Shown: positions 7,726 to 14,184 of the stretch, piece by piece
Layout: each line of letters begins with the position of its first letter
Position numbering within the stretch: position 1 is the stretch's first letter
IMG/VR virus record: IMGVR_UViG_3300035659_000059
Span: 1-37,005 of that record
Reading direction: 5' to 3' (one strand)
From: a virus
Length of the DNA stretch: 37,005 nt
Program-made: the position numbers and the translations under genes
The notes under the pieces: generated by a model
What the model was told of the DNA's origin: nothing
Seen by the model: only the letters and a program-made list of their open reading frames with translations
The model's database searches: none

Positions 7726-8338
7726 CACAACACTCGTGACGGCCGCTCTATGGAACGAGCAGATCACGAATAACATGCAGTTCATGGGGGCGGCGCATGA
7801 CCATAGCGGGGACGCCGGCGATGGCGTGACGCTGACACCGATCCCCTCCGGCATGATCGGGATGTTTGATGCGTCGTGTCCAGCCGGCTGGACACGGGTA
7901 TCTGCTTGGGACGCCAAGTTCATTCGAGGCGCTGCCTCTTACGGCGGGACGGGCGGGGCGGATACGCACACGCACGCCGGGCCGAGCCACACGCACGGGA
8001 TCGTGGCGCACGGGCACGTTGCATCATCGCACAATCACACGGGACCGAGCCATACGCACGCGCAGAACAGTGGTGGGGATGAGGACGAGTACAACCAGGA
8101 TGAGATCGTTGCCGCCAATTTATATGGCGGATTGTTTCGAGATCAGGTTGGTGGTGGATCTACTGTGATGAAATACCTCGGCTCGGGTGTATCGGCAGGC
8201 GGGACTGCCGCCTGTGGCTCAGATACCCATGACGTGGACAATGCCGCAGCGGCAACGTCGGGCGCGGGAACGGGCACGAGTGGAAGCGCCTCATCATTAC
8301 CCGCTTACGCCAACGTGATATTCTGCAAGAAGAATTGA
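7694..8338 (+). CDS. Tail fibre/collar-like protein, paralogue 1
   Basis: 214 residues. The N-terminus (MAWTTPATQTN, LVTAALWNEQITNN) and the segment PAGWTRVSAWDAKFIRG recall tail-collar proteins. A His-rich stretch follows with repeated HTH and HNH words (about residues 93-122), as in trimeric fibre tips whose HxH pairs bind metal. The C-terminus YANVIFCKKN is kept in all three copies. It overlaps the preceding gene. It is the first of three tandem paralogues and is probably receptor-binding. Confidence 0.7.
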   Translation: MAWTTPATQTNTTLVTAALWNEQITNNMQFMGAAHDHSGDAGDGVTLTPIPSGMIGMFDASCPAGWTRVSAWDAKFIRGAASYGGTGGADTHTHAGPSHTHGIVAHGHVASSHNHTGPSHTHAQNSGGDEDEYNQDEIVAANLYGGLFRDQVGGGSTVMKYLGSGVSAGGTAACGSDTHDVDNAAAATSGAGTGTSGSASSLPAYANVIFCKKN

Positions 8339-8362
8339 GGGCGCATCACGATGCGCCCCTAC
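8339..8362 (+). repeat. REP-like palindrome between fibre genes 1 and 2
   Basis: GGGCGCAT, loop CACG, ATGCGCCC, then CTAC. The same element with the same flanking bases recurs before fibre gene 3, so gene and spacer were duplicated together. Confidence 0.7.
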
Positions 8363-8369
8363 GTGAAAT

Positions 8370-9023
8370 ATGGCCTGGACAGCAACTTCGACGAAAACAA
8401 CCGGCACCCTGGTCACGGCTGCGATCTGGAATGAGCAGGTCGCGGCCAACATGACGTTTCTGGGTGCGAGCCACGATCACAGCGGACATCCTGGCGATGG
8501 GGCGACGATTGCGGGCGGCGCGCCATCGGGCCTGATCCTGCCATCCGACGTGGCTTGCCCGGCGGGATGGACACGGTTCAGCGCCCTGGATAACAAGATG
8601 ATTCGAGCCTTCGCGACCTATGGCGGGACGGGCGGGGCGGATACGCACGTGCATGCCGGGCCGAGCCATACGCACGGCGTAGGGTCGCATTCGCACACGG
8701 GCGTTGCGCACACGCACACGGGGCCATCGCATTATCATTCACAAAATAGTCCTGGCGACACGGCGGCGGACGATACGGCAGCGGGATCTGGAATGTGGGC
8801 GGCGACACGGGCGGGTAGCGTGATCTACATGTGTGGCGCTGGCGCTGCATCCGGTAGTTACATGGGCGCTGGTACTGCCAATGATGGAACGGGTGCAACC
8901 AGTTCGGCGAATGCGGACACGGCCAGCGCGACGGGGACGACAAACGCGGGTGGGACAGGGAACACGAACTCCGGCAACACGTTGCCCCCATACGCCGGGA
9001 TTATTTTCTGCAAGAAGGATTGA
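8370..9023 (+). CDS. Tail fibre/collar-like protein, paralogue 2
   Basis: 217 residues with the same plan as its neighbours: MAWTATSTKTTGTLVTAAIW, CPAGWTRFSALDNKMIRA, a His-rich region with GPSHTHG and TGPSHYHS, a variable Gly/Ala/Thr region, and an end YAGIIFCKKD. The variable parts differ from paralogues 1 and 3 while both ends are conserved, which suggests receptor diversification by duplication. The start ATG at 8370 is eight bases beyond the REP-like hairpin and has no clear ribosome site. Confidence 0.7.
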   Translation: MAWTATSTKTTGTLVTAAIWNEQVAANMTFLGASHDHSGHPGDGATIAGGAPSGLILPSDVACPAGWTRFSALDNKMIRAFATYGGTGGADTHVHAGPSHTHGVGSHSHTGVAHTHTGPSHYHSQNSPGDTAADDTAAGSGMWAATRAGSVIYMCGAGAASGSYMGAGTANDGTGATSSANADTASATGTTNAGGTGNTNSGNTLPPYAGIIFCKKD

Positions 9024-9027
9024 GTGA

Positions 9028-9051
9028 GGGCGCATCACGATGCGCCCCTAC
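9028..9051 (+). repeat. REP-like palindrome between fibre genes 2 and 3
   Basis: Same hairpin and CCCCTACGTGAAATATGG junction as at 8339-8362. Confidence 0.7.
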
Positions 9052-9058
9052 GTGAAAT

Positions 9059-9727
9059 ATGGCTTGGACTGCACCGGCAACACAGACGACGAATACTCAC
9101 ATGACGGCTGCCATCTGGAACGAGCAGGTGACCAATAACCTGGCGTTCCTGGGGACGAATCATGATCACACTGGAGATGCGGGCGATGGGGCGACGATCA
9201 CTAGCCTGCTGCGCTCTGGCACGATCGGGATATTCGACGCGGCGTGCCCCGGCGGGTGGACGCGTGTTTCGGCATGGGATGGGAAATTCCTGCTCGGATC
9301 TTCCATCTATGTTGAATCGCCGGGCGGAGTGACAAGCCATACACACACGACTGCTGCGCACGTCCACATGAATGCGGGCCATACGCATGGCTGGTCTCAT
9401 GCGCACACGGGACCATCACACACTCACAGCCAGGTTAATATCGGGGCGGCGACAAATCAAGTCGCCACGTACAAGGTTCAGACCGAGGCGGACGCTGGTG
9501 CATTCATAGGCAATCAAATGTGGTGGGGCGGGGCCGGCGGCGGGGCTGGGCCCAAGAAGGTGATGGCGTCTGGTGTTGCTGCGGCGGGGACGGGCAGCAC
9601 TGGAAATGGTGCGGGCGCGACCTCGAACGGCGGGACGGCTGACACAGAGAGCACAGCGGGTGCGGCCACGGGGAGCGCGGACAATCTGCCGACGTACATT
9701 GACGTGGTGTTTTGCAAGAAGGATTGA
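9059..9727 (+). CDS. Tail fibre/collar-like protein, paralogue 3
   Basis: 222 residues, same architecture: MAWTAPATQTTN, MTAAIWNEQVTNNLAFLG, CPGGWTRVSAWDGKFLLGSS, a His-rich block (HTHTTAAHVHMNAGHTH), a Gly/Ala-rich variable region and IDVVFCKKD at the end. No reverse transcriptase or template/variable repeat pair was found, so variation here seems to come from paralogues rather than a retroelement. Confidence 0.7.
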   Translation: MAWTAPATQTTNTHMTAAIWNEQVTNNLAFLGTNHDHTGDAGDGATITSLLRSGTIGIFDAACPGGWTRVSAWDGKFLLGSSIYVESPGGVTSHTHTTAAHVHMNAGHTHGWSHAHTGPSHTHSQVNIGAATNQVATYKVQTEADAGAFIGNQMWWGGAGGGAGPKKVMASGVAAAGTGSTGNGAGATSNGGTADTESTAGAATGSADNLPTYIDVVFCKKD

Positions 9728-9791
9728 ATCACTGAGGCACTGATAGGAATGAGGGCACTGAGGGTGCACGCCATGCGCCCCACATAGTGCA

Positions 9792-9807
9792 GGTAATGCG
9801 TATTCTC
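9792..9807 (+). repeat. Start-associated palindrome copy 3
   Basis: GGTAAT-gcgt-ATTCTC, then TAGAC and AGGGGG; 32 bases before the ATG at 9824. Confidence 0.75.
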
Positions 9808-9823
9808 TAGACAGGGGGAGACG

Positions 9824-10120
9824 ATGAATGAGAATGGGAACGGGAAAAAGTCGGCAAGGGATATCCCGACCAGGGTGACATTGGACGATTTGAACCTGGG
9901 CGAGGCGGATCATCCGGGGGAGGATCGGATCTGTATCGTGCGGAATCACGTGACGGGTGATCTGTCGTGGCGATTCGCGTGCCCGCAGGCGGATCCGATA
10001 GGGATGTTGTTTCGGGCGCTCTTCCACCAGTTGATGGCGGAATCGGGCTGGCGGCGGCGGATCGAGGCGCTGGAAAAACAGTTGAAGGAGAGCAGCGACG
10101 CGCGCGCCGGACCGGAATAA
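9824..10120 (+). CDS. Small phage protein of unknown function
   Basis: 98 residues, charged, with a probable C-terminal coiled coil (RRRIEALEKQLKESSD). It is the last rightward gene before the leftward repressor block. It starts after a start-associated palindrome and a GGGGGAG ribosome site. No domain recognised. Confidence 0.65.
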   Translation: MNENGNGKKSARDIPTRVTLDDLNLGEADHPGEDRICIVRNHVTGDLSWRFACPQADPIGMLFRALFHQLMAESGWRRRIEALEKQLKESSDARAGPE

Positions 10121-10148
10121 AAAACCACCACGGCGGCGACCGTGGTGG
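10118..10148 (-). terminator. Intrinsic terminator for the leftward genes
   Basis: On the minus strand CCACCACGG, a 6-base loop and CCGTGGTGG are followed by a run of six T. It would end leftward transcription from the repressor operon. On the plus strand the hairpin has no U-run behind it. Confidence 0.8.
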
Positions 10149-10215
10149 AGTGCAGTGATCTGGCCGGGACACGGCCAGCATCCCACGACCCTTGCGGTGT
10201 GCGTGGGTGGCTGAC

Positions 10216-10236
10216 AAAATTCAACGATTGAATTTT
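10216..10236. other. AT-rich inverted repeat, possible recombination or binding site
   Basis: AAAATTCAA, three bases, TTGAATTTT: an exact 9-bp dyad in a GC-rich background, just beyond the integrase remnant. It could be an attachment core or operator. The intact integrase is 2.7 kb away, so this is only a candidate. Confidence 0.35.
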
Positions 10237-11224
10237 ACCACGATAAATGACGATTGGCAACCGGCATTGAGAGGGCGCGGCAGCACCGCGCCCCTACAGG
10301 CGCCAATTGGCAACCGGCGAGGCGAGGCGGTGGGCGGCCTCGATGTCGGTCTGGGCGATGGCGAGATAGCGGCGCACCATGTCGAGCGTGGTGTGGCCGA
10401 GAATCCTCTGCAGCGTGTAGACATCCCCCTTGTTCCTCAGATATTGAATCGCAAATGTGTGGCGAAACCGGTGCGGGTGCACGTCGGCGACGCCGGCGCG
10501 CTGGCCAATGCGCTGCAGGACGTGGTACAGGTCGCGGGCATCGAGCGGGCCACGCCGATCGGGGCAATCCCGCTCGGCTGCGGTCCAGGCCGGAAACAGC
10601 GGGGCGCTGACGGGGTCGGCTTTGCGGCCGGCCAGGTAACGCCAAAGGACTTGGCCGGTGATCGAGTCGAGTGGGTGTGATCGTCGCGGTTGGCATGATC
10701 GTGGGCGCGATGGCTGTTGGCGGTGTGCATCCTGCTGACACGGTTTCTTTTATCATCTCACCGTTTTTGAGCATGGCGAAGCAATCGTAACCTGTGGCTT
10801 TGTTGCGCCTATATTGGGCGGCTTGGGCGTTGAGTTGGACGTCTGTCATGGGCAGCACGAGCGCGGCATCAGCCTTGTTGCGCCAGACGAAGAGGTAGCA
10901 AGAATCGCGTCGGTATCTGTCACAGTATTCTTTGAGTTGTTTCTCGAGCTGGGGTGGGTTCTCGATCAAGGCTGGGTCGGCCAGGAGGAAATCGTTCAAG
11001 CCTTGTTCGCCCAACTTTTGCAGAGTTGGCGCATTGGGCGACGGAGTTGGGACGACGATGGGATGGGTGATGATGGGCGGGGGCGACGCCGGCGGCGGCT
11101 GGCTTGCCATGCGGGCGCGGTTGGCATAGACGATGGCGCCGCCCAGGGCGACCAGGCCACAACAGGTTGGAACGACGAAAAGTATAACGGAAATGATATA
11201 GTAAGCTGGGCTGTGATGCTGCAT
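10235..11224 (-). CDS. Membrane-anchored protein, probably 3'-truncated by fusion
   Basis: The open frame is 329 codons, but only the first about 180 look native. They comprise a signal anchor (residues 7-33, YYIISVILFVVPTCCGLVAL), a Pro-rich linker, and a domain with CDRYRRDSCYLFVWRNKADA and GYDCFAMLKNG. A Pro/Thr-rich stretch follows (TIMPTATITPT). After that the frame reads out of phase through the integrase remnant and ends beyond it, so the tail is probably meaningless. It is the third gene of the leftward operon after the repressor. Function unknown; lysogenic expression and a surface role are inference. Confidence 0.5.
   Translation of the reverse strand: MQHHSPAYYIISVILFVVPTCCGLVALGGAIVYANRARMASQPPPASPPPIITHPIVVPTPSPNAPTLQKLGEQGLNDFLLADPALIENPPQLEKQLKEYCDRYRRDSCYLFVWRNKADAALVLPMTDVQLNAQAAQYRRNKATGYDCFAMLKNGEMIKETVSAGCTPPTAIAPTIMPTATITPTRLDHRPSPLALPGRPQSRPRQRPAVSGLDRSRAGLPRSAWPARCPRPVPRPAAHWPARRRRRRAPAPVSPHICDSISEEQGGCLHAAEDSRPHHARHGAPLSRHRPDRHRGRPPPRLAGCQLAPVGARCCRALSMPVANRHLSW
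10253..10318. repeat. REP-like palindrome flanked by 13-bp direct repeats
   Basis: ATTGGCAACCGGC occurs at 10253-10265 and 10306-10318. Between them lies GGGCGCGG-cagca-CCGCGCCC-CTAC (10273-10297). The direct repeats look like a target-site duplication left by insertion of the palindrome. The leftward integrase remnant takes its stop codon from this element. Confidence 0.6.
10294..10672 (-). pseudogene. Tyrosine recombinase C-terminal remnant
   Basis: Read leftward, this frame gives the catalytic half of a tyrosine recombinase: VLWRYLAGRK, then VHPHRFRHTFAIQYLR (the HxxR box), LGHTTLDM and the active-site tyrosine in MVRRYL. The N-terminal half and the first catalytic arginine are missing. 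Upstream the sequence switches without a start into the 3' part of the leftward membrane protein gene, in another frame. It is unrelated in detail to the intact integrase at 12923-14071, so it is probably debris of an earlier recombinase. Confidence 0.75.
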
Positions 11225-11383
11225 CTAGCTTTCTCCGCCGAGGATGCGCGGCGCCCAACTAAGCCAGCACCAGCGCCGCTGCCGGGTGCGCATCTCGGCC
11301 AAGATGGCGCGCCAGTGCCGGCGCGGGATGCGGATCAGCAGCCAGTTAAACCGAATTGCCTTGAGGGCTGACCGTGTATCCAC
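11225..11383 (-). CDS. Small arginine-rich protein in the repressor operon
   Basis: A 52-residue frame from GTG at 11383 to TAG at 11225-11227, followed immediately by the ATG of the membrane protein. It overlaps the repressor 3' end. The protein is basic and Trp/Arg-rich (RIPRRHWRAILAEMRTRQRR). Tight packing on both sides supports it. No clear ribosome site and no known domain. Confidence 0.4.
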   Translation of the reverse strand: MDTRSALKAIRFNWLLIRIPRRHWRAILAEMRTRQRRWCWLSWAPRILGGES

Positions 11384-11714
11384 GTTTTCTCTCAGCCACG
11401 TACGTTTTGAGCATCCCCAACCAGAGTTCTTGTTCCTCGGTGGTCAGATAGGCGAATTCCTGGTTCATCTCTCGGATCGTGGGCGTGTCAGTGGGAGGCT
11501 CTGGCTCGATCATGCCCGCGCGTTGAAACGCTTCGCGGCGGGTTATCCCGAACGCTTGTGCTATCCCCTTCAAGAAATCAGGTCCTGGATTGGCGACGCC
11601 GCTCATTACCTGGGAAAACATGGATGGAGATATACCGCTTCGCCTGGCGGCTTCACTTTGTGACCAACCCCGTGTTCGTAGCTGTTCATTCAGCCAATTT
11701 TCAAGTGATTCCAT
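11346..11714 (-). CDS. XRE-family repressor
   Basis: 122 residues with an N-terminal lambda-type helix-turn-helix: WSQSEAARRSGISPSMFSQV is recognition-helix-like, followed by GPDFLKGIAQAFG. A short C-terminal part (MNQEFAYLTTEEQELWLGML) may dimerise. There is no peptidase domain. It is divergent from a small DNA-binding gene at 11849, the usual layout of a lysogeny switch. It probably represses the rightward promoter at 11777. The ATG at 11714 lacks a nearby ribosome site. Confidence 0.8.
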   Translation of the reverse strand: MESLENWLNEQLRTRGWSQSEAARRSGISPSMFSQVMSGVANPGPDFLKGIAQAFGITRREAFQRAGMIEPEPPTDTPTIREMNQEFAYLTTEEQELWLGMLKTYVAERKRGYTVSPQGNSV

Positions 11715-11717
11715 GCT

Positions 11718-11746
11718 TTTATAAGTCTACTCCTAATTTCAATCAA
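11718..11746 (-). promoter_or_regulatory. Leftward promoter for the repressor
   Basis: On the minus strand TTGATT (11746-11741), 17 bp and TATAAA (11723-11718). The start of transcription would fall at or just inside the ATG, implying a leaderless message as for lambda cI. An AGGAG at -15 is too far away to decide the start. Confidence 0.45.
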
Positions 11747-11776
11747 TTTGCTTACGATACGATAACTATAAATCTA

Positions 11777-11805
11777 TTGACAAATCCCTAAATCCATGAT
11801 AGTAT
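11777..11805 (+). promoter_or_regulatory. Rightward early promoter with possible operator
   Basis: TTGACA (11777-11782), 17 bp, TAGTAT (11800-11805). An imperfect dyad AGTATA-N5-TGTACT overlaps and follows the -10 box and could be a repressor site. The surrounding 130 bases are AT-rich, unlike the rest of the genome. Confidence 0.65.
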
Positions 11806-11848
11806 ATTCAGTGTACTGATTTGTGAGTTGATTGATAGGAGCACGCGA

Positions 11849-12034
11849 ATGGAGCAAGAGAGAGTCGAGAGTATTACTATCAGCCTCTATCCATCTCAGA
11901 AAGCTAAGGTCGAGCGCATCATGCAGGCGCTCAAGATCCGGAAATTCGCTCAGGCGATCCAGCGGCTGGTGGACGAAGCGCCGGAGCCGCAACCATCGGT
12001 TGAGAACGGCCAGGCGGCGGTCGCCAGGCCGTAG
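11849..12034 (+). CDS. Small ribbon-helix-helix-like DNA-binding protein
   Basis: 61 residues. ESITISLYPSQKAKVERIM followed by LKIRKFAQAIQRLVDEA fits a beta strand plus two helices of Arc/MetJ-type regulators. The ATG at 11849 is preceded by ATAGGAG. As the first rightward gene, divergent from the repressor, it is placed like Cro or an antirepressor. Its function in the lysis-lysogeny choice is inferred from position. Confidence 0.65.
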   Translation: MEQERVESITISLYPSQKAKVERIMQALKIRKFAQAIQRLVDEAPEPQPSVENGQAAVARP

Positions 12035-12052
12035 GGTGTTGGCCGGCCCGCT

Positions 12053-12108
12053 ACGCTCGACCAGGTGGTGGAGGGGCGGCTTGCGCGCGTGATGTTTTTC
12101 GCGCCACC
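12053..12108 (+). repeat. 56-bp exact copy of terminase large subunit coding sequence
   Basis: Identical to 25379-25434, which encodes residues 48-66 of the large terminase and ends just before its Walker A QHGKSE. Same orientation. Here it lies in the gap between two small genes, with no start codon reading it in frame. Confidence 0.85.
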
Positions 12109-12122
12109 CAAAAAGCCGGATA

Positions 12123-12147
12123 CCAGCGGCGGTGCACATACCGCTGG
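12123..12147 (+). other. Hairpin upstream of the zinc-finger gene
   Basis: CCAGCGG (12123-12129) and CCGCTGG (12141-12147) with an 11-base loop, between the terminase fragment and the AGGAGG of the next gene. Confidence 0.4.
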
Positions 12148-12186
12148 AAACATTGGGGCGGGCCTATTTTTCCCCAGGAGGTTGTC

Positions 12187-12492
12187 ATGGACGTTCAGGT
12201 ATCGTCGGTCGTGTCGGTTCAGATCGCGCTGACGGAGCGCGAGGCGCATGAGTTTATCTCGGATCCCTCTGAGATTCAGAAGCGCGTGTACGAGCTGCTT
12301 TTCCCCGTGAATGCCAAATCCACCAAGCCAGCAGGGCGATCCCCAAAAGCGGCCGCTCGCAAGAGCGGGAAGCAAGCTGGGCGAAGCTCTGGGACTTTGA
12401 TCTGCCCGCATTGCGACAAGGTGTTCAAATATCGCAAACTTTTCGACAAGCACGTGGTGAAACACAGCGCTGCGGGCACTGCGGCCGGCTGA
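12187..12492 (+). CDS. Classical C2H2 zinc-finger protein
   Basis: 101 residues; CCAGGAGG precedes the ATG. The C-terminal part contains CPHCDKVFKYRKLFDKHVVKH, a textbook C-x2-C-x12-H-x3-H finger with the hydrophobic positions filled. The middle is a Lys/Ala/Ser-rich linker and the N-terminus (TEREAHEFISDPSEIQKRVY) is helical. Single fingers of this eukaryote-like type are uncommon in phages. It probably binds nucleic acid in early gene control. Confidence 0.65.
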   Translation: MDVQVSSVVSVQIALTEREAHEFISDPSEIQKRVYELLFPVNAKSTKPAGRSPKAAARKSGKQAGRSSGTLICPHCDKVFKYRKLFDKHVVKHSAAGTAAG

Positions 12493-12584
12493 TTGACTCG
12501 GGCAATCTGCCGATCGGGAACCAATGCGGGATGTGTGTGAATGATGAACATCTGCGAGGTGGTGGCGATGGCGGGATTGGCTGA
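12411..12584 (+). CDS. Possible overlapping zinc-ribbon ORF
   Basis: In the -1 frame of the zinc-finger gene, CGHCGRLIDSG and NQCGMCVNDE form a plausible C-x2-C...C-x2-C ribbon. The only start is a TTG at 12411 with no ribosome site. It could be a frameshift extension of the upstream gene, a degraded neighbour, or chance. It ends at TGA 12582-12584. Confidence 0.25.
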   Translation: MRQGVQISQTFRQARGETQRCGHCGRLIDSGNLPIGNQCGMCVNDEHLRGGGDGGIG

Positions 12585-12717
12585 GACGGCGGTGGCGCTG
12601 GTGGCGGCGCTGGAGGGGATGCGCGGCCGGGGCGAGCCGCGCTGGACGCGATTGGATTGGTTCATGCTGGCCGCGGGCATTGCGGTAATCGTTGTTATCA
12701 GAATAGTAGGAGGATGA
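12541..12717 (+). CDS. Small single-pass membrane protein
   Basis: 58 residues starting at a double ATG. The C-terminal WFMLAAGIAVIVVIRIV is a clear membrane segment. A copy of the start-associated palindrome and the AGGAGG for the next gene lie inside its last codons. Unknown function. Confidence 0.45.
   Translation: MMNICEVVAMAGLAETAVALVAALEGMRGRGEPRWTRLDWFMLAAGIAVIVVIRIVGG
12684..12699 (+). repeat. Start-associated palindrome copy 4
   Basis: GGTAAT-cgtt-GTTATC, then AGAAT and AGTAGGAGG; 35 bases before the ATG at 12719, inside the end of the preceding small gene. Confidence 0.65.
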
Positions 12718-12718
12718 A

Positions 12719-12841
12719 ATGACCAACGGAAAACGCAAACACGCAAAATTGTGGCGACACGCAATTTCGATCCGGCATCGTGTGAGTGGTCCGCACACAG
12801 GCACGTTCAAAAAGCACGGGCCAGGGAGGAGGCATCACTAG
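12719..12841 (+). CDS. Very small basic protein
   Basis: 40 residues, strongly basic (MTNGKRKHAKLWRHAISIRH), with a good AGGAGG site and a start-associated palindrome upstream. The charge suggests nucleic-acid binding. No homologue recalled. Confidence 0.45.
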   Translation: MTNGKRKHAKLWRHAISIRHRVSGPHTGTFKKHGPGRRHH

Positions 12842-12842
12842 A

Positions 12843-12911
12843 ATGGGCGATAGACATAAACCCAAACCGCTACCGCGGCCACCGATCCCGAATCCGCCGC
12901 GGCCAAAGTGA
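12843..12911 (+). CDS. Proline-rich micro-ORF
   Basis: 22 codons (MGDRHKPKPLPRPPIPNPPR) between the small basic gene and the integrase. An AGGAGG lies 12 bases upstream. The end overlaps the ribosome site of the integrase. It could be a leader peptide or chance. Confidence 0.3.
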   Translation: MGDRHKPKPLPRPPIPNPPRPK

Positions 12912-12922
12912 GGAGGCGTGAG

Positions 12923-14071
12923 ATGGATATGCGCACGATGACCCCAGTTCGCAGTGTCGTGGTGGCACCACAGTGGATCGTGGCGCCCGAGCTGCCCGCA
13001 CAGCCGCACCTGCCGCTCGACGTGCAGGAAAAGCGGCGACATGAGGATGAGGAAAAGGGCCGCGTGTGGGAGCGCGCTTTTGAATTATGGCAGGCGGGCG
13101 GTTGGAAATCACGCGGCGGCAAGATCTCGCTCGAGACCCAGCGCACATACGTATCCTCGGTCAACCGATTTTTCCAGTACGCTGCGGGCGTCGCGCCGTG
13201 GCGAGTGCTGGAGAGCCACGTGGTCGCCTGGCAGAAACAAATGGAGGCGCAGGGCGTGGCCAGCACGACGATCAATCTGCGGCTCTCCGGGCTGTCCTCG
13301 CTGTATCGTTTCCTGCTGCGGTTCCCCTATCCCGATCCAGTTACCGGCGAATCGAAGTATCTGATCGCGCGGAATCCCGTGACGTGCGACCGCGCGCACG
13401 TGGACCCGTACGCTGACGCGGACGCGTTGAGCGTGGACGAGGCGCGGGCGCTGTTGATGCGCGGTTGCGACCGGAACACGCTGGAGGGATTGCGGAACTT
13501 TGCGTTATTCCACACGTATCTGTACACCGGCTGCCGCGTGTCCGAGGTGCTGCGATTGCGGTGGGGCGACCTGGCCGAGGACAAGGGCCGCATGTTCTAC
13601 AAATGGCTCGGCAAAGGTGGCAAATCCGGCACGTATGAGTTGCCGCGCGGGTCGTTCGATGCGATCCGCGCGTACCTGGCGGCGGCTGGCCGGCTGGAGA
13701 CGATCGGCGCGGACGAGTACATTTTCATCGCACTGACGGACGCGGCGCGTCACCTGGATGCTTGGCGGGCCAGGCAGCGCGGATCGGCGATCCCCGTACG
13801 CAGCGAGCAACGGCCGATCACGCCGGCGCGCGTGTCGGTGATCCTCAAACAGTGTGCGCGGCGGGCGGGGCTGGATCCGGAGCGGGTCCATCCGCACATC
13901 CTGCGGCATACGGCGGCGGATCTGATTGACGAGGCGAGTGGCGGGAACCTGCTGGATGTGCAAGAGTTTCTGCATCATAGCTCGCTGGCGATCACGCAGA
14001 TTTATCTCAAGCGGCGCAAGAAAAACACGAATCCGCATTGGATGAAAGTGGAGGCGATGCTGGGAGTGTGA
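12923..14071 (+). CDS. int: Tyrosine integrase
   Basis: 382 residues; the ATG at 12923 follows AGGAGG at 12911. A SAM-like core-binding domain (about 45-130) precedes the catalytic domain. Catalytic positions visible: R205 (TGCRVSE), a lysine in KGGKSG (about 234), H325 and R328 (HPHILRH), the HH pair at 351-352, and Y361 (QIYLKR). It joins phage and host DNA at attachment sites in lysogeny. It lies between small accessory genes in the early rightward block and is intact, unlike the remnant at 10294-10672. The attachment site was not identified. Confidence 0.92.
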   Translation: MDMRTMTPVRSVVVAPQWIVAPELPAQPHLPLDVQEKRRHEDEEKGRVWERAFELWQAGGWKSRGGKISLETQRTYVSSVNRFFQYAAGVAPWRVLESHVVAWQKQMEAQGVASTTINLRLSGLSSLYRFLLRFPYPDPVTGESKYLIARNPVTCDRAHVDPYADADALSVDEARALLMRGCDRNTLEGLRNFALFHTYLYTGCRVSEVLRLRWGDLAEDKGRMFYKWLGKGGKSGTYELPRGSFDAIRAYLAAAGRLETIGADEYIFIALTDAARHLDAWRARQRGSAIPVRSEQRPITPARVSVILKQCARRAGLDPERVHPHILRHTAADLIDEASGGNLLDVQEFLHHSSLAITQIYLKRRKKNTNPHWMKVEAMLGV

Positions 14072-14072
14072 A

Positions 14073-14183
14073 ATGAACAATTCTGGTGATGGCGCTGCCG
14101 TTTGGATCATGTTCGTGATCCTTGTGATTCTGGCGTGCATCGGCACTGGCACTATGGTCGCCTGGTTCGTATCAATTCCGTAA
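14073..14183 (+). CDS. Small single-pass membrane peptide
   Basis: 36 residues, almost all a membrane helix (VWIMFVILVILACIGTG). It starts one base after the integrase stop. Unknown function. Confidence 0.45.
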   Translation: MNNSGDGAAVWIMFVILVILACIGTGTMVAWFVSIP

Positions 14184-14184
14184 A

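Noticed and set aside
7694-9727. Diversity-generating retroelement acting on the fibre genes
   Set aside because: No reverse transcriptase and no template/variable repeat pair with adenine-biased changes was found.
11751-11766. CTTACGATACGATAAC in the repressor gap as an operator of the same family
   Set aside because: The half-sites are everted and imperfect; suggestive but too weak to claim.
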